DNA from: Paraburkholderia kururiensis JCM 10599 = LMG 19447
GTDB lineage: Bacteria; Pseudomonadota; Gammaproteobacteria; Burkholderiales; Burkholderiaceae
Direction of reading: 5' to 3'
NCBI RefSeq assembly: GCF_003986935.1
Contig: NZ_RJZE01000030.1
Span: 29,782 to 93,781, forward strand
Length of the DNA: 64,000 bases
Positions 36,985 through 44,613 of the stretch are shown piece after piece (positions within the stretch are counted from its first letter, which is position 1; each line of letters opens with the position of its first letter). A model generated the notes under the pieces. That model had not been told where the DNA came from. It did not search any database and was given only the letters and a program-made list of their open reading frames with translations. A program made the position numbers and the translations under genes.

Positions 36985-37310
36985 GCGTTTCGTCAGTCGC
37001 GCGTGCCTCCTTCATAGCGGTCGTCGCGTTGCCGGAGCCGGCGTGGTGTGCTGCGCCCGGTTTTCCGAAGGTCATCATCTGAACTTCATGCTGCCTGTGC
37101 AGCACGCGGCGGCCCGACTTTCTTTCTTTTTCGCCGCTACACAGCGCGTCGCCGGTTCTCCCTCTCGTACCCGCTTGTCCTTCCATGTGCGCCGTGCGCG
37201 ACGTCCGGGCGCCAATGAACAGCCTATTCGAACGCGCATTCCGCATCATTCCTCAGTCTTGCAATTTTTACCTGATTCCATGGTGAATATGATCAGACCA
37301 TATAAAAGAT
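36985..37310. other. Intergenic, no supported gene
   Basis: Separates the ribose operon from the chemoreceptor gene. The segment is less GC-rich than its surroundings after 37230. No frame looks coding, and no T-run terminator for rbsK was recognised. The chemoreceptor promoter starts at its right end. Confidence 0.45.
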
Positions 37311-37337
37311 TCAAGCATCAGGCTTTCTTGCCGTAAA
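37311..37337 (+). promoter_or_regulatory. Sigma-28 (FliA)-type promoter of the first chemoreceptor
   Basis: TCAA (37311-37314), 15 bp, then GCCGTAAA (37330-37337). This fits the flagellar sigma-28 pattern TCAA-N15-GCCGATAA with one central mismatch. It lies 104 bp before the ATG, and an equivalent element precedes the other chemoreceptor gene in this window. Confidence 0.65.
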
Positions 37338-37440
37338 CGCCGTCATAGCACCGCACAGAAGATGGTGCATCGAGCGCCGCCAGTGAGACCCTGGCAAGGC
37401 CATCCGGAACCGGCCTCCCGCTTTTGCACACAGGAAGAAC

Positions 37441-39246
37441 ATGAACAAAGGCATCACCATCAAAGCCCGCATCGGGCTGACCATGACTTTTCTCGCGGCG
37501 CTGCTCGCGGCCATCAGCGTGCTGGGGCTCATCGGGCTCACGCGGGCCAACGATGCGCTGAAAAACACCTTCACCAATCAGATGCCGAGCGCCGTGTCGA
37601 TCGCGAACTCGGAAGTCTATGCAGCGCGCGAACGCCTCGCGCTGGACCGCGCGGCGTTCCTGATCGGCACCTCGGAGGTGGCCGCGACGGTGGAACGCGC
37701 GAAGCTCATGCGCACCGAATCCGACAACTGGTGGAAGAAGTATCTGGCCTTGCCGCGCGGCGCGGAGGAAGACCGGCTCGCGCAAGTGGTGGCGGGCAGG
37801 CGCGAGGCGCTGCACACCGAAGCCGATGCCTTCGCCGCCACGGTCAACGCCGGCGACCAGTCCAAAATTCCGGACTCGGCCAAGCGGCTGCAAAAGGTCT
37901 ACAACGACCTCGTCAACGCCGACAGCGATCTCGTGCAACTGCAGTTCCAGCAGGCGAAGGAGGGCTACGACAGCACGCAGTCCATGGTCGGCTTCTTTCG
38001 CATGACGAGCATCGGCGCACTCGTGGTCGGCCTTGGCGCCGCGCTCTTCTCCTTCTTCACGCTGCGCGGCGCCATTGCGCGACCGCTCGCGGAGGCGCTC
38101 GGACACTTCGACGCGATCGCGGCCGGCGACCTGCGGCGCGCCGTGGTGGTGCGCTCGCGCGACGAAATGGGCCAGTTGATGGAAGGCGTCGCGAAGATGC
38201 AAAAGAGCCTGATCGACACGGTCCGCACGGTGCGCGCCGGCAGCGAATCGATCGCGACGGCCACGCGGCAGATCGCCGCGGGCAACGTCGACCTCTCGTC
38301 GCGTACCGAGGAGCAGGCCTCGGCGCTCCAGGAAACGGCGTCGAGCATGGACGAGCTCACGGGCACCGTGCGCCAGAATGCGGACAATGCGCGCCAGGCC
38401 AGCGCGCTCGCCGCAAATGCATCGGAAATCGCGAACAAGGGCAACGCGGTGGTGAGCCAGGTGGTGGGCACGATGGGCGACATCAACCAGAGCTCGGCGA
38501 AGATCGCGGACATCATCGCGATCATCGAAGGCATTGCGTTCCAGACCAATATCCTCGCGCTCAACGCCGCCGTGGAAGCGGCCCGCGCGGGCGAGGACGG
38601 ACGCGGCTTCGCCGTGGTGGCGGGCGAGGTGCGCAGCCTCGCGCAGCGCTCGTCGGCGGCGGCCAAGGAGATCAAGGAACTCATCGACACCTCCGTGGAG
38701 CGCGTGCAGTCGGGCTCGGCGCTGGTCGACGAAGCGGGGCGCACGATGGGCGAGATCATCGGCGCCGTCCAGCGCGTGACGGACATCATGGGCGAGATCG
38801 CCGCGGCATCCGAGGAGCAGAGCAGCGGCATCGACCAGGTGGCGCGCGCGGTCACGCAGATGGACGAAGTGACCCAGCAGAACGCGGCGCTGGTGGAGGA
38901 AGCGGCTGCTGCGGCGCAATCGCTGGAAGACCAGGCGGCGAAGCTGCGCGAGGCGGTGGCGGTGTTCCAGGTGGACGAGGGCGGCGCGGCGATGACGTTC
39001 GCGCAGCCGGTTCGGGCGGGCACGAAGGCGGCGAAGCCGGCGGCGGCAGGGCACAGCGCCGTAGCGAGGCCGGTTGCGCGAGCGCGGGCGAGCGCCCCGG
39101 CTCGCGCAGTGTCTGCTGCGGCGAAGGGCTCGACGGTTGCGGTCGCTGCGGTCTCGCCCTCTCCCGCCGCATCGGTGCCAGGCGCTTCGGCAGCGAGAGC
39201 TGCGCCCGTCAGCACTGGGTCGGACAAGGACTGGGAGACGTTCTGA
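37441..39246 (+). CDS. Methyl-accepting chemotaxis protein, Tar-like, with C-terminal DWETF tail
   Basis: 601 residues, inner-membrane chemoreceptor. TM1 (about 10-32) and TM2 (about 187-210) bracket a periplasmic four-helix-bundle sensor. HAMP follows, then a long coiled-coil signalling domain with the invariant hairpin NILALNAAVEAARAGEDGRGFAVVAGEVRSLAQRS. Gln/Glu pairs such as EEQASALQETASSMDEL mark methylation helices. A 90-residue Ala/Pro/Ser linker ends in DWETF, close to the E. coli Tar/Tsr NWETF tail that docks CheR and CheB. The receptor should therefore be able to recruit the adaptation enzymes. The ligand cannot be told. The start has AGGAAG, and a sigma-28-type promoter lies upstream. 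Confidence 0.94.
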   Translation: MNKGITIKARIGLTMTFLAALLAAISVLGLIGLTRANDALKNTFTNQMPSAVSIANSEVYAARERLALDRAAFLIGTSEVAATVERAKLMRTESDNWWKKYLALPRGAEEDRLAQVVAGRREALHTEADAFAATVNAGDQSKIPDSAKRLQKVYNDLVNADSDLVQLQFQQAKEGYDSTQSMVGFFRMTSIGALVVGLGAALFSFFTLRGAIARPLAEALGHFDAIAAGDLRRAVVVRSRDEMGQLMEGVAKMQKSLIDTVRTVRAGSESIATATRQIAAGNVDLSSRTEEQASALQETASSMDELTGTVRQNADNARQASALAANASEIANKGNAVVSQVVGTMGDINQSSAKIADIIAIIEGIAFQTNILALNAAVEAARAGEDGRGFAVVAGEVRSLAQRSSAAAKEIKELIDTSVERVQSGSALVDEAGRTMGEIIGAVQRVTDIMGEIAAASEEQSSGIDQVARAVTQMDEVTQQNAALVEEAAAAAQSLEDQAAKLREAVAVFQVDEGGAAMTFAQPVRAGTKAAKPAAAGHSAVARPVARARASAPARAVSAAAKGSTVAVAAVSPSPAASVPGASAARAAPVSTGSDKDWETF

Positions 39247-39352
39247 CCTGCAAACGACGCCGGTCGCGACGCCGATTGCGCTGCGCATCGGCGTCGCGCG
39301 AGAGCGTCCGGCAAGCCGCATTCCTTTTCATTCGCGGCATGCGAATGTCCAG

Positions 39353-39389
39353 AAAAGACCGCCATGACATGCAATGGCGGTCTTTTTTT
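39353..39389 (+). terminator. Intrinsic terminator after the chemoreceptor gene
   Basis: AAAGACCGCCAT pairs perfectly with ATGGCGGTCTTT (12 bp, 8-base loop), followed by a run of T. The symmetric A-run on the left also makes it a possible terminator for the opposite strand. Confidence 0.9.
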
Positions 39390-39640
39390 CATTCTTCATA
39401 AATGAACGGTCGCGACGCAGCCCGGGTTCCGGTACATTGTCGTGCGCGGTAGCCATGCGTCTGCCTGGCACGCCGCCTGCACGGATGCGGCGGCCAAAGC
39501 CGCAGCATGCTGACGCGATGGCGTCGCCGGTATCTGCCGCAGCAGCCATGCGGGCGGCACCGCTTCGCCGCCAGACGCAGGTGCAGGCGCGGGTGCAGGG
39601 GCGGCAGCAAACCAACGGAGCGAGCGAGGAGGAATCCCAC

Positions 39641-40402
39641 ATGACGCGTAACGACCTTGCGCAATACCTCATCGATGCGCGCCGCGAGCATCGCCTCATC
39701 GAGACGCTGTCTGCCGATGCGTTGCCGCCGGACGCGGCCACCGCCTACGCCATCCAGCAGAAGGTGATTGCGGGGCTCGGCACGACGACAGGCGGCTGGA
39801 AGATCGGCGCCCGCTCGCCCGGTGGGGAGGCGGCCGGTGCGCCCATTCCCGCTACGGCTGTGTACGAATCTCCTGCGCGGCTCGAGCGCGGCCTGTTTTT
39901 CCGTGTGCTGATCGAACTCGAAATCGCGTTTCGCTTCGGCCACGCCATTGCGCCTCGCAGCGAGGCGTATGCGCGCGACGAGGTGCTCTCGCTGGTCGGT
40001 TCCGTGCTGCCGGCTATCGAGATCGTCGATAGCCGCTTTGGAGGCTGGCCCAACGTCGCGCCGCTTGCGCAACTCGCCGACGCCCAGAACAACGGTGCGC
40101 TCGTGATCGGCCACCCCGTGTCCTATAGCGGTTTCGCGCGCACGCTTGACTTTGTCGCCCCAGAACTCGAACTGTCGTTTGACGGCCGTTCGCTCGTGCC
40201 CGAAGCGCCGGGCAATCCGGCGGGCGATCCCCGCGAACTGCTGGTCTGGTTCGTCAATCACTGCGCCGCCATGGGCATCACGATCAAGCCGGGCTGGACG
40301 GTTACCACGGGCTCATATGTGGGGGCCCATCGCATCGAAGGGCCGGGGGCGGTTCATGCGCGTATCGACGGCCTCGGCGAGGTCGAGGTTTCGCTTCTTT
40401 AA
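39641..40402 (+). CDS. 2-keto-4-pentenoate hydratase-like protein (FAH superfamily)
   Basis: 253 residues, cytoplasmic, MhpD/DmpE-type hydratase or decarboxylase fold. The start MTRNDLAQYLIDAR matches the N-terminal helix. AYAIQQKVIAGL, GGWKIGARSP and ELEIAFRFG carry the conserved Lys and metal-ligand Glu residues (E-L-E), and SVLPAIEIVDSRF provides the next acidic ligand. These enzymes act on 2-oxo-pentenoate or 2-oxo-heptenedioate in aromatic meta-cleavage; no partner genes are nearby, so the pathway is not known. GAGGAGG precedes the ATG. It lies between the chemoreceptor terminator and the long non-coding gap. Confidence 0.85.
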   Translation: MTRNDLAQYLIDARREHRLIETLSADALPPDAATAYAIQQKVIAGLGTTTGGWKIGARSPGGEAAGAPIPATAVYESPARLERGLFFRVLIELEIAFRFGHAIAPRSEAYARDEVLSLVGSVLPAIEIVDSRFGGWPNVAPLAQLADAQNNGALVIGHPVSYSGFARTLDFVAPELELSFDGRSLVPEAPGNPAGDPRELLVWFVNHCAAMGITIKPGWTVTTGSYVGAHRIEGPGAVHARIDGLGEVEVSLL

Positions 40403-40659
40403 CGCTCGCCGCTTTCTTCCGCTTCTTTTCCGTTTCTTTTCTGCTTTCTTCCGCTCACTGCTGTTTCCCTGTCGCTGGCTGACGCGCAAGCGCCGCGACA
40501 TGCTGTCCGCCTCCGGCGTGCGCATGCCGCATTCGCCGCGGTCGTGCCGTCTTCCTTCGGGTCCGGGTAGACCCTCTCGTGGATAACCCCTCTCGCTGAC
40601 AACGTTTCGCCCGCCGTTATTGCAGGTGAAGCGCCACAGGTTTCACACATACGGAACAC

Positions 40660-41118
40660 GCAACTTCGATCGGGCTGCAGCCTGCGAAACAGCAGGCATC
40701 ACCCTTGCACGGTGGGCGTGACATCGAAGCGCAGGAAGAAGTTGTAACACGCTACCAAGGCTGTAATCGCACAATGAGGTCGGCGCGTTGAAACGGAAAA
40801 CGGCAGCGATATCCCCGGCGCTACCCATGCATGAACGCATGGCTTCGACAGACATGGTGAGACGAACCGGATGGAACCACCAGAGCCTGTGCGTTGCTGA
40901 GCCGTGAGCAGCAACCATGGAAAGGTGCTAACGGGCATGGGCTGATGTGCCATGAACGTGACAGTGCGTCGCGTAGCGTGACAGAGCGTGAAGGGGTTGG
41001 GGCAAGACGTCTTGATGTTACCCATCGAGGCTTGCTTGACGAAGCAGATGTACCGCAGGAATGACGCAGCAGGGACGAAGATTGTAGGTGACGCTGTACG
41101 CGCTTTCCAGCGCGTTTT
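40660..41118 (+). ncRNA. Candidate structured non-coding RNA or long leader upstream of prkA
   Basis: An 856-bp gap with no plausible protein but many strong inverted repeats on one strand. CTTCGAT (40664-40670) closes on ATCGAAG (40723-40729) around an inner GCCTGC/GCAGGC hairpin (40680-40697). Then come CCATGC/GCATGG (40825-40842), GTTGCTG/CAGCAAC (40893-40915), the palindrome CAAGACGTCTTG (41003-41014) and CATC-GCTT/AAGC-GATG (about 41022-41049). The segment ends in an intrinsic terminator. Several GGA motifs could bind CsrA-like proteins. It does not match tmRNA, RNase P, 6S or group II intron features I know. Exact ends and promoter are unknown, and it might instead be an attenuator for the prkA operon. 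The rest of the gap (40403-40659 and 41145-41258) shows no gene. Confidence 0.5.
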
Positions 41119-41144
41119 GCGCGAACGCAGTACGGCGCTTTTTT
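41093..41144 (+). terminator. Intrinsic terminator ending the candidate ncRNA
   Basis: An outer stem GCTGTAC/GTACGGC (one G-U pair) encloses CGCGCT-TTCC-AGCGCG, followed by GC and TTTTTT. The inner hairpin also has its own TTTT run. It is 115 bp upstream of the prkA start, so transcripts entering from the left should largely stop here unless anti-terminated. Confidence 0.75.
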
Positions 41145-41148
41145 AGCA
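41133..41148 (+). promoter_or_regulatory. Possible sigma-54 promoter of the prkA operon
   Basis: CGGCGCTTTTTTAGCA has the GG-N10-GC spacing (GG 41134-41135, GC 41146-41147) and T-rich spacer of sigma-54 promoters. E. coli yeaGH is known to be sigma-54 dependent. The element overlaps the terminator T-run, so the match may be partly fortuitous. It has no TGGCAC consensus at -24. Confidence 0.4.
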
Positions 41149-41258
41149 ACGAGCCCGTGAAAAAAAATTTAAAAGGGTTTAGGATGAATTCGAGCGATGT
41201 CGTTTCCGATTAGCGCGCCGCGCACGACATCGGTCGCAGACTTCGGCGAGGAGGTAGC

Positions 41259-43181
41259 ATGGATATCTACAGCAGTTTCGCGACCCGCTTCGAGAAAACG
41301 CGAGAGGAGGAACTCTCGCTCGAGGAGTATCTCGCGCTCTGCAAAGACAATCCCGCCGCGTACGCCACCGCCGGCGAGCGCATGTTGACGGCCATTGGCG
41401 AGCCTGAACAGATCGACACTCGCAACGACCCGCGGCTCTCGCGGATCTTCGCGAACAAGGTGATCAAGGTTTACCCCGCGTTCCGTGAGTTCTACGGAAT
41501 GGAAGATGTGATCGAACAGGTGGTGTCGTACTTCCGCCATTCGGCACAGGGGCTGGAAGAGAAGAAGCAGATTCTCTATCTGCTTGGACCGGTAGGGGGC
41601 GGCAAGTCGTCGATTGCGGAGCGTCTCAAGCAGTTGATGGAGCGCGTGCCGTTCTACGCGATCAAAGGGTCGCCCGTGAACGAGTCGCCGCTCGGCCTGT
41701 TCGATTACGACGAGGACGGTCCGATCCTCGAAGAGCAATACGGAATTCCGCGACGCTACCTCAAGAGCATTCTGAGCCCGTGGGCCGTGAAGCGGCTTCA
41801 CGAGTACAACGGCGACATCCGCAAGTTCCGCGTGGTGCGCCGCTATCCTTCCATCCTGCGGCAGATCGGCATTGCGAAGACCGAACCCGGCGACGAGAAC
41901 AATCAGGACATCTCTTCGCTTGTCGGCAAGGTCGATATCCGCAAGCTCGAACAGTATGCGCAGGACGACGCCGACGCCTACAGTTACTCGGGTGGCCTGT
42001 GCCTCGCGAATCAGGGCCTGCTCGAATTCGTGGAAATGTTCAAGGCGCCGATCAAGGTGCTGCACCCGCTGCTCACCGCGACTCAGGAAGGCAACTTCAA
42101 GGGCACGGAAGGCTTCGGTGCAATCCCGTTTGACGGCGTGATCCTCGCGCACTCGAACGAGTCCGAGTGGAAGGCATTTCGCAACAATCGCAACAACGAA
42201 GCACTGCTCGACCGGATCTTCGTCGTGAAGGTGCCGTACTGCCTGCGCTACTCGGAAGAGATGAAGATCTACGAGAAGCTGCTGCGCAATTCGTCGCTTG
42301 CGAGTGCGGTGTGTGCGCCGGGCACGCTCAAGATGATGGCGCAGTTCTCGGTGCTCACGCGTTTGCAGGAACCGGAGAACTCCAGTCTTTTCTCGAAGAT
42401 GCAGGTGTACGACGGCGAGAACCTCAAGGACACCGATCCAAAAGCGAAGTCGTACCAGGAGTATCGCGACTTTGCCGGCGTGGACGAGGGCATGACCGGT
42501 GTGTCCACGCGCTTCGCGTTCAAGATCATGTCGCGCGTGTTCAACTTCGATTCGACCGAGGTTGCGGCCAACCCGGTGCACCTGATGTATGTGCTCGAAC
42601 AGCAGATCGAGCGCGAACAGTTCCCACCGGAAACGGAACAGAAGTACCTCTCGTTCATCAAGGATGTACTCGCCTCGCGCTACGCCGAGTTCATCGGCAA
42701 GGAGATCCAGACAGCCTATCTGGAGTCGTACTCCGAGTACGGGCAGAACATCTTCGACCGCTACGTGACGTACGCCGACTTCTGGATTCAGGATCAGGAG
42801 TTCCGCGACCACGACACGGGCGAGAGCTTCGACCGCGCGGCCCTCAACGCCGAACTGGAGAAGATCGAGAAGCCTGCGGGCATCAGCAACCCCAAGGACT
42901 TCCGCAACGAGATCGTCAATTTCGTGCTGCGCGCACGGGCGGCCAACGCGGGCAAGAACCCCGCCTGGATCAGCTACGAGAAACTGCGCGTCGTGATCGA
43001 AAAGAAGATGTTCTCGAACACGGAAGAACTTTTACCGGTCATTTCGTTCAACGCGAAGGGGTCGGCGGAGGAACAGCGCAAGCACGAAGACTTTGTCAAC
43101 CGGATGGTCGCCAAAGGCTACACGCCGAAGCAGGTCCGGCTCCTGTGCGACTGGTACCTGCGTGTGCGCAAGTCGTCATGA
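41259..43181 (+). CDS. prkA: PrkA-family serine protein kinase (YeaG)
   Basis: 640 residues, cytoplasmic. The N-terminal AAA-like domain has a P-loop (LGPVGGGKSSIAERLK, about 110-125), and the C-terminal part is the atypical kinase or protease-like domain of YeaG/PrkA. Conserved blocks are FFGMEDVIEQVVSYF-type FREFYGMEDVIEQ, GAIPFDGVILAHSNESEW and NNEALLDRIFVVKVPYCLRYSEE. Length fits E. coli YeaG (about 644). With YeaH and SpoVR it forms a widespread stationary-phase/starvation module. GAGG precedes the ATG. It is preceded by the candidate ncRNA and a possible sigma-54 promoter, and followed by hairpins before yeaH. Confidence 0.95.
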   Translation: MDIYSSFATRFEKTREEELSLEEYLALCKDNPAAYATAGERMLTAIGEPEQIDTRNDPRLSRIFANKVIKVYPAFREFYGMEDVIEQVVSYFRHSAQGLEEKKQILYLLGPVGGGKSSIAERLKQLMERVPFYAIKGSPVNESPLGLFDYDEDGPILEEQYGIPRRYLKSILSPWAVKRLHEYNGDIRKFRVVRRYPSILRQIGIAKTEPGDENNQDISSLVGKVDIRKLEQYAQDDADAYSYSGGLCLANQGLLEFVEMFKAPIKVLHPLLTATQEGNFKGTEGFGAIPFDGVILAHSNESEWKAFRNNRNNEALLDRIFVVKVPYCLRYSEEMKIYEKLLRNSSLASAVCAPGTLKMMAQFSVLTRLQEPENSSLFSKMQVYDGENLKDTDPKAKSYQEYRDFAGVDEGMTGVSTRFAFKIMSRVFNFDSTEVAANPVHLMYVLEQQIEREQFPPETEQKYLSFIKDVLASRYAEFIGKEIQTAYLESYSEYGQNIFDRYVTYADFWIQDQEFRDHDTGESFDRAALNAELEKIEKPAGISNPKDFRNEIVNFVLRARAANAGKNPAWISYEKLRVVIEKKMFSNTEELLPVISFNAKGSAEEQRKHEDFVNRMVAKGYTPKQVRLLCDWYLRVRKSS

Positions 43182-43186
43182 AAACG

Positions 43187-43203
43187 GCGGGCGTACAGCC
43201 CGC
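43187..43203 (+). other. Short hairpin just after prkA
   Basis: GCGGGC-GTACA-GCCCGC, a perfect 6-bp stem starting five bases after the prkA stop codon, with no T-run. It may protect the prkA mRNA end. Confidence 0.45.
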
Positions 43204-43263
43204 GCGAGCCTGCTTGACGGGGACCGCGCGGGCACCTTGCGAGACGCGGGCCGCATGGCCGCC

Positions 43264-43302
43264 GGTTGCGGGATGACGTACACGTACGTCGCATCCGCAA
43301 CC
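43264..43302 (+). other. Long near-perfect hairpin between prkA and yeaH
   Basis: GGTTGCGG-G-ATG-ACGTAC pairs with GTACGT-CG-CAT-CCGCAACC: about 17 base pairs with two small bulges and almost no loop. It lies 39 bp before the yeaH GTG and could act as a processing site, a partial terminator or a duplex binding site. Confidence 0.55.
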
Positions 43303-43341
43303 CGCGCTTCGCCTCTCTAAAACTGGAGCGGGAGACCGGAT

Positions 43342-44613
43342 GTGCTTCACCAGATCATCGACCGCAGACTGGCCGGCAAGAACAAGAGCATTGCAAATCG
43401 CGAGCGCTTCCTGCGTCGCGTAAAGAACTACATTCGTCACGCCGTTTCGGAAGCGGTGCGTGACCGCAGCATCAAGGACATTCAGAACACCCAGAGCATC
43501 ACCATTCCCCGCAAGGACATCGCCGAACCGTCGTTCCGGCATGGCCCGGGCGGTCGGCGTGAAATGGTGCATCCCGGCAATGCCGACTACATTCGCGGCG
43601 ACCGCATTCCGCGGCCCCCGGGCGGCGGCTCGGGCGGAGGCGGCAGCCAGGCGAGCAACGAAGGCGAGGGGCAGGACGACTTCGTCTTCGAACTCTCGCG
43701 CGAAGAGTTCATGCAGTACTTCTTCGACGACCTGGAGTTGCCGCGGCTCGTCAAAACGCACCTGCTTGCCGTGCCCACGTGGAAGAGCGTGCGCGCAGGC
43801 TGGGCCGCTGAAGGCACGCCGAACAACATCGACGTGGTGCGCTCGCTGCGCAGCGCACTCGGCCGGCGCATCGCACTGGGGGCGCCGCTCGTCAACGAGC
43901 TGCACGAACTCGAACGGCAGCTCGAAGAGCTCAAGGCCGACCCGGCGGACCGGCGCGAAGAGATCAAGCTGCTCGAAGACGAGATCCATCATCTGCGCGG
44001 GCGCATCTGGCGTATTCCGTTCATCGACCCGTTCGATCTGCGCTACGTGAACCGCGTCAAGCAGCCGCAACCGTCCAGCCAGGCGGTGATGTTCTGTTTG
44101 ATGGACGTTTCGGGTTCGATGGACGAGCAGCGCAAGGATCTGGCCAAGCGCTTCTTCATCCTGCTGTACCTGTTCCTCAAGCGCAATTACGAGCGCATCG
44201 AGGTGGTGTTCATCCGTCACCACACGCGTGCCGAAGAGGTCGACGAGGACACGTTCTTCCATTCGACCGAAAGCGGCGGCACGGTGGTGTCGAGCGCGCT
44301 CGAACTCATGCGCAAGATCATCGAAGAGCGCTACTCGCCGACTGAATGGAATATTTACGGGGCGCAGGCGTCGGACGGCGATAACTGGACCGACGACTCG
44401 CCAAAGTGCCGCAAGATCCTTTCGGATGACATCCTCGATAAGGTGCGGTATTTTGCCTATATCCAGGTGACCCCCGAAGAGCAGAACCTCTGGCTCGAGT
44501 ACGCCCAGTTGGCGGAAACCGTCCCGCACCTTGCGATGAAGAAGGTGGAAACGGCCGCCGATATCTATCCGGTGTTCCGGGAGCTGTTTGAAAAGCAGGC
44601 GGCCGCATCATGA
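43342..44613 (+). CDS. yeaH: DUF444/VWA-like protein (YeaH)
   Basis: 423 residues, cytoplasmic. The start IIDRRLAGKNKSIANRERFLRRVK is almost the same as E. coli YeaH. A Gly/Ser linker (GGGSGGGGSQASNEGEGQDDF, about 92-113) follows the N-terminal region, and the C terminus carries a von Willebrand factor A-like fold with a MIDAS motif (MDVSGSMDE, about 251-259). A GTG start is used; GGGAG lies upstream and no in-frame ATG is nearby. Partners are prkA and spoVR, with which it is always linked. Role: probable scaffold of the PrkA stress module. Confidence 0.93.
   Translation: MLHQIIDRRLAGKNKSIANRERFLRRVKNYIRHAVSEAVRDRSIKDIQNTQSITIPRKDIAEPSFRHGPGGRREMVHPGNADYIRGDRIPRPPGGGSGGGGSQASNEGEGQDDFVFELSREEFMQYFFDDLELPRLVKTHLLAVPTWKSVRAGWAAEGTPNNIDVVRSLRSALGRRIALGAPLVNELHELERQLEELKADPADRREEIKLLEDEIHHLRGRIWRIPFIDPFDLRYVNRVKQPQPSSQAVMFCLMDVSGSMDEQRKDLAKRFFILLYLFLKRNYERIEVVFIRHHTRAEEVDEDTFFHSTESGGTVVSSALELMRKIIEERYSPTEWNIYGAQASDGDNWTDDSPKCRKILSDDILDKVRYFAYIQVTPEEQNLWLEYAQLAETVPHLAMKKVETAADIYPVFRELFEKQAAAS

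Noticed and set aside
40699..40715. An NtrC-type enhancer (CACC-N-GGTG) upstream of prkA
   Set aside because: The arms are seven bases apart instead of five and the outer bases do not match; it is better explained as part of an RNA stem.
40643..41025. Minus-strand frames of 91 and 108 residues inside the candidate ncRNA
   Set aside because: Cys/Thr/Ser-rich text with no start signal or family, and they coincide with strong inverted repeats; structure explains the region better than coding.
40660..41144. The ncRNA as tmRNA, RNase P, 6S RNA or a group II intron
   Set aside because: No tag-peptide or CCA end, no RNase P core, wrong size for 6S, and no domain V or reverse transcriptase of a group II intron that I can recognise.
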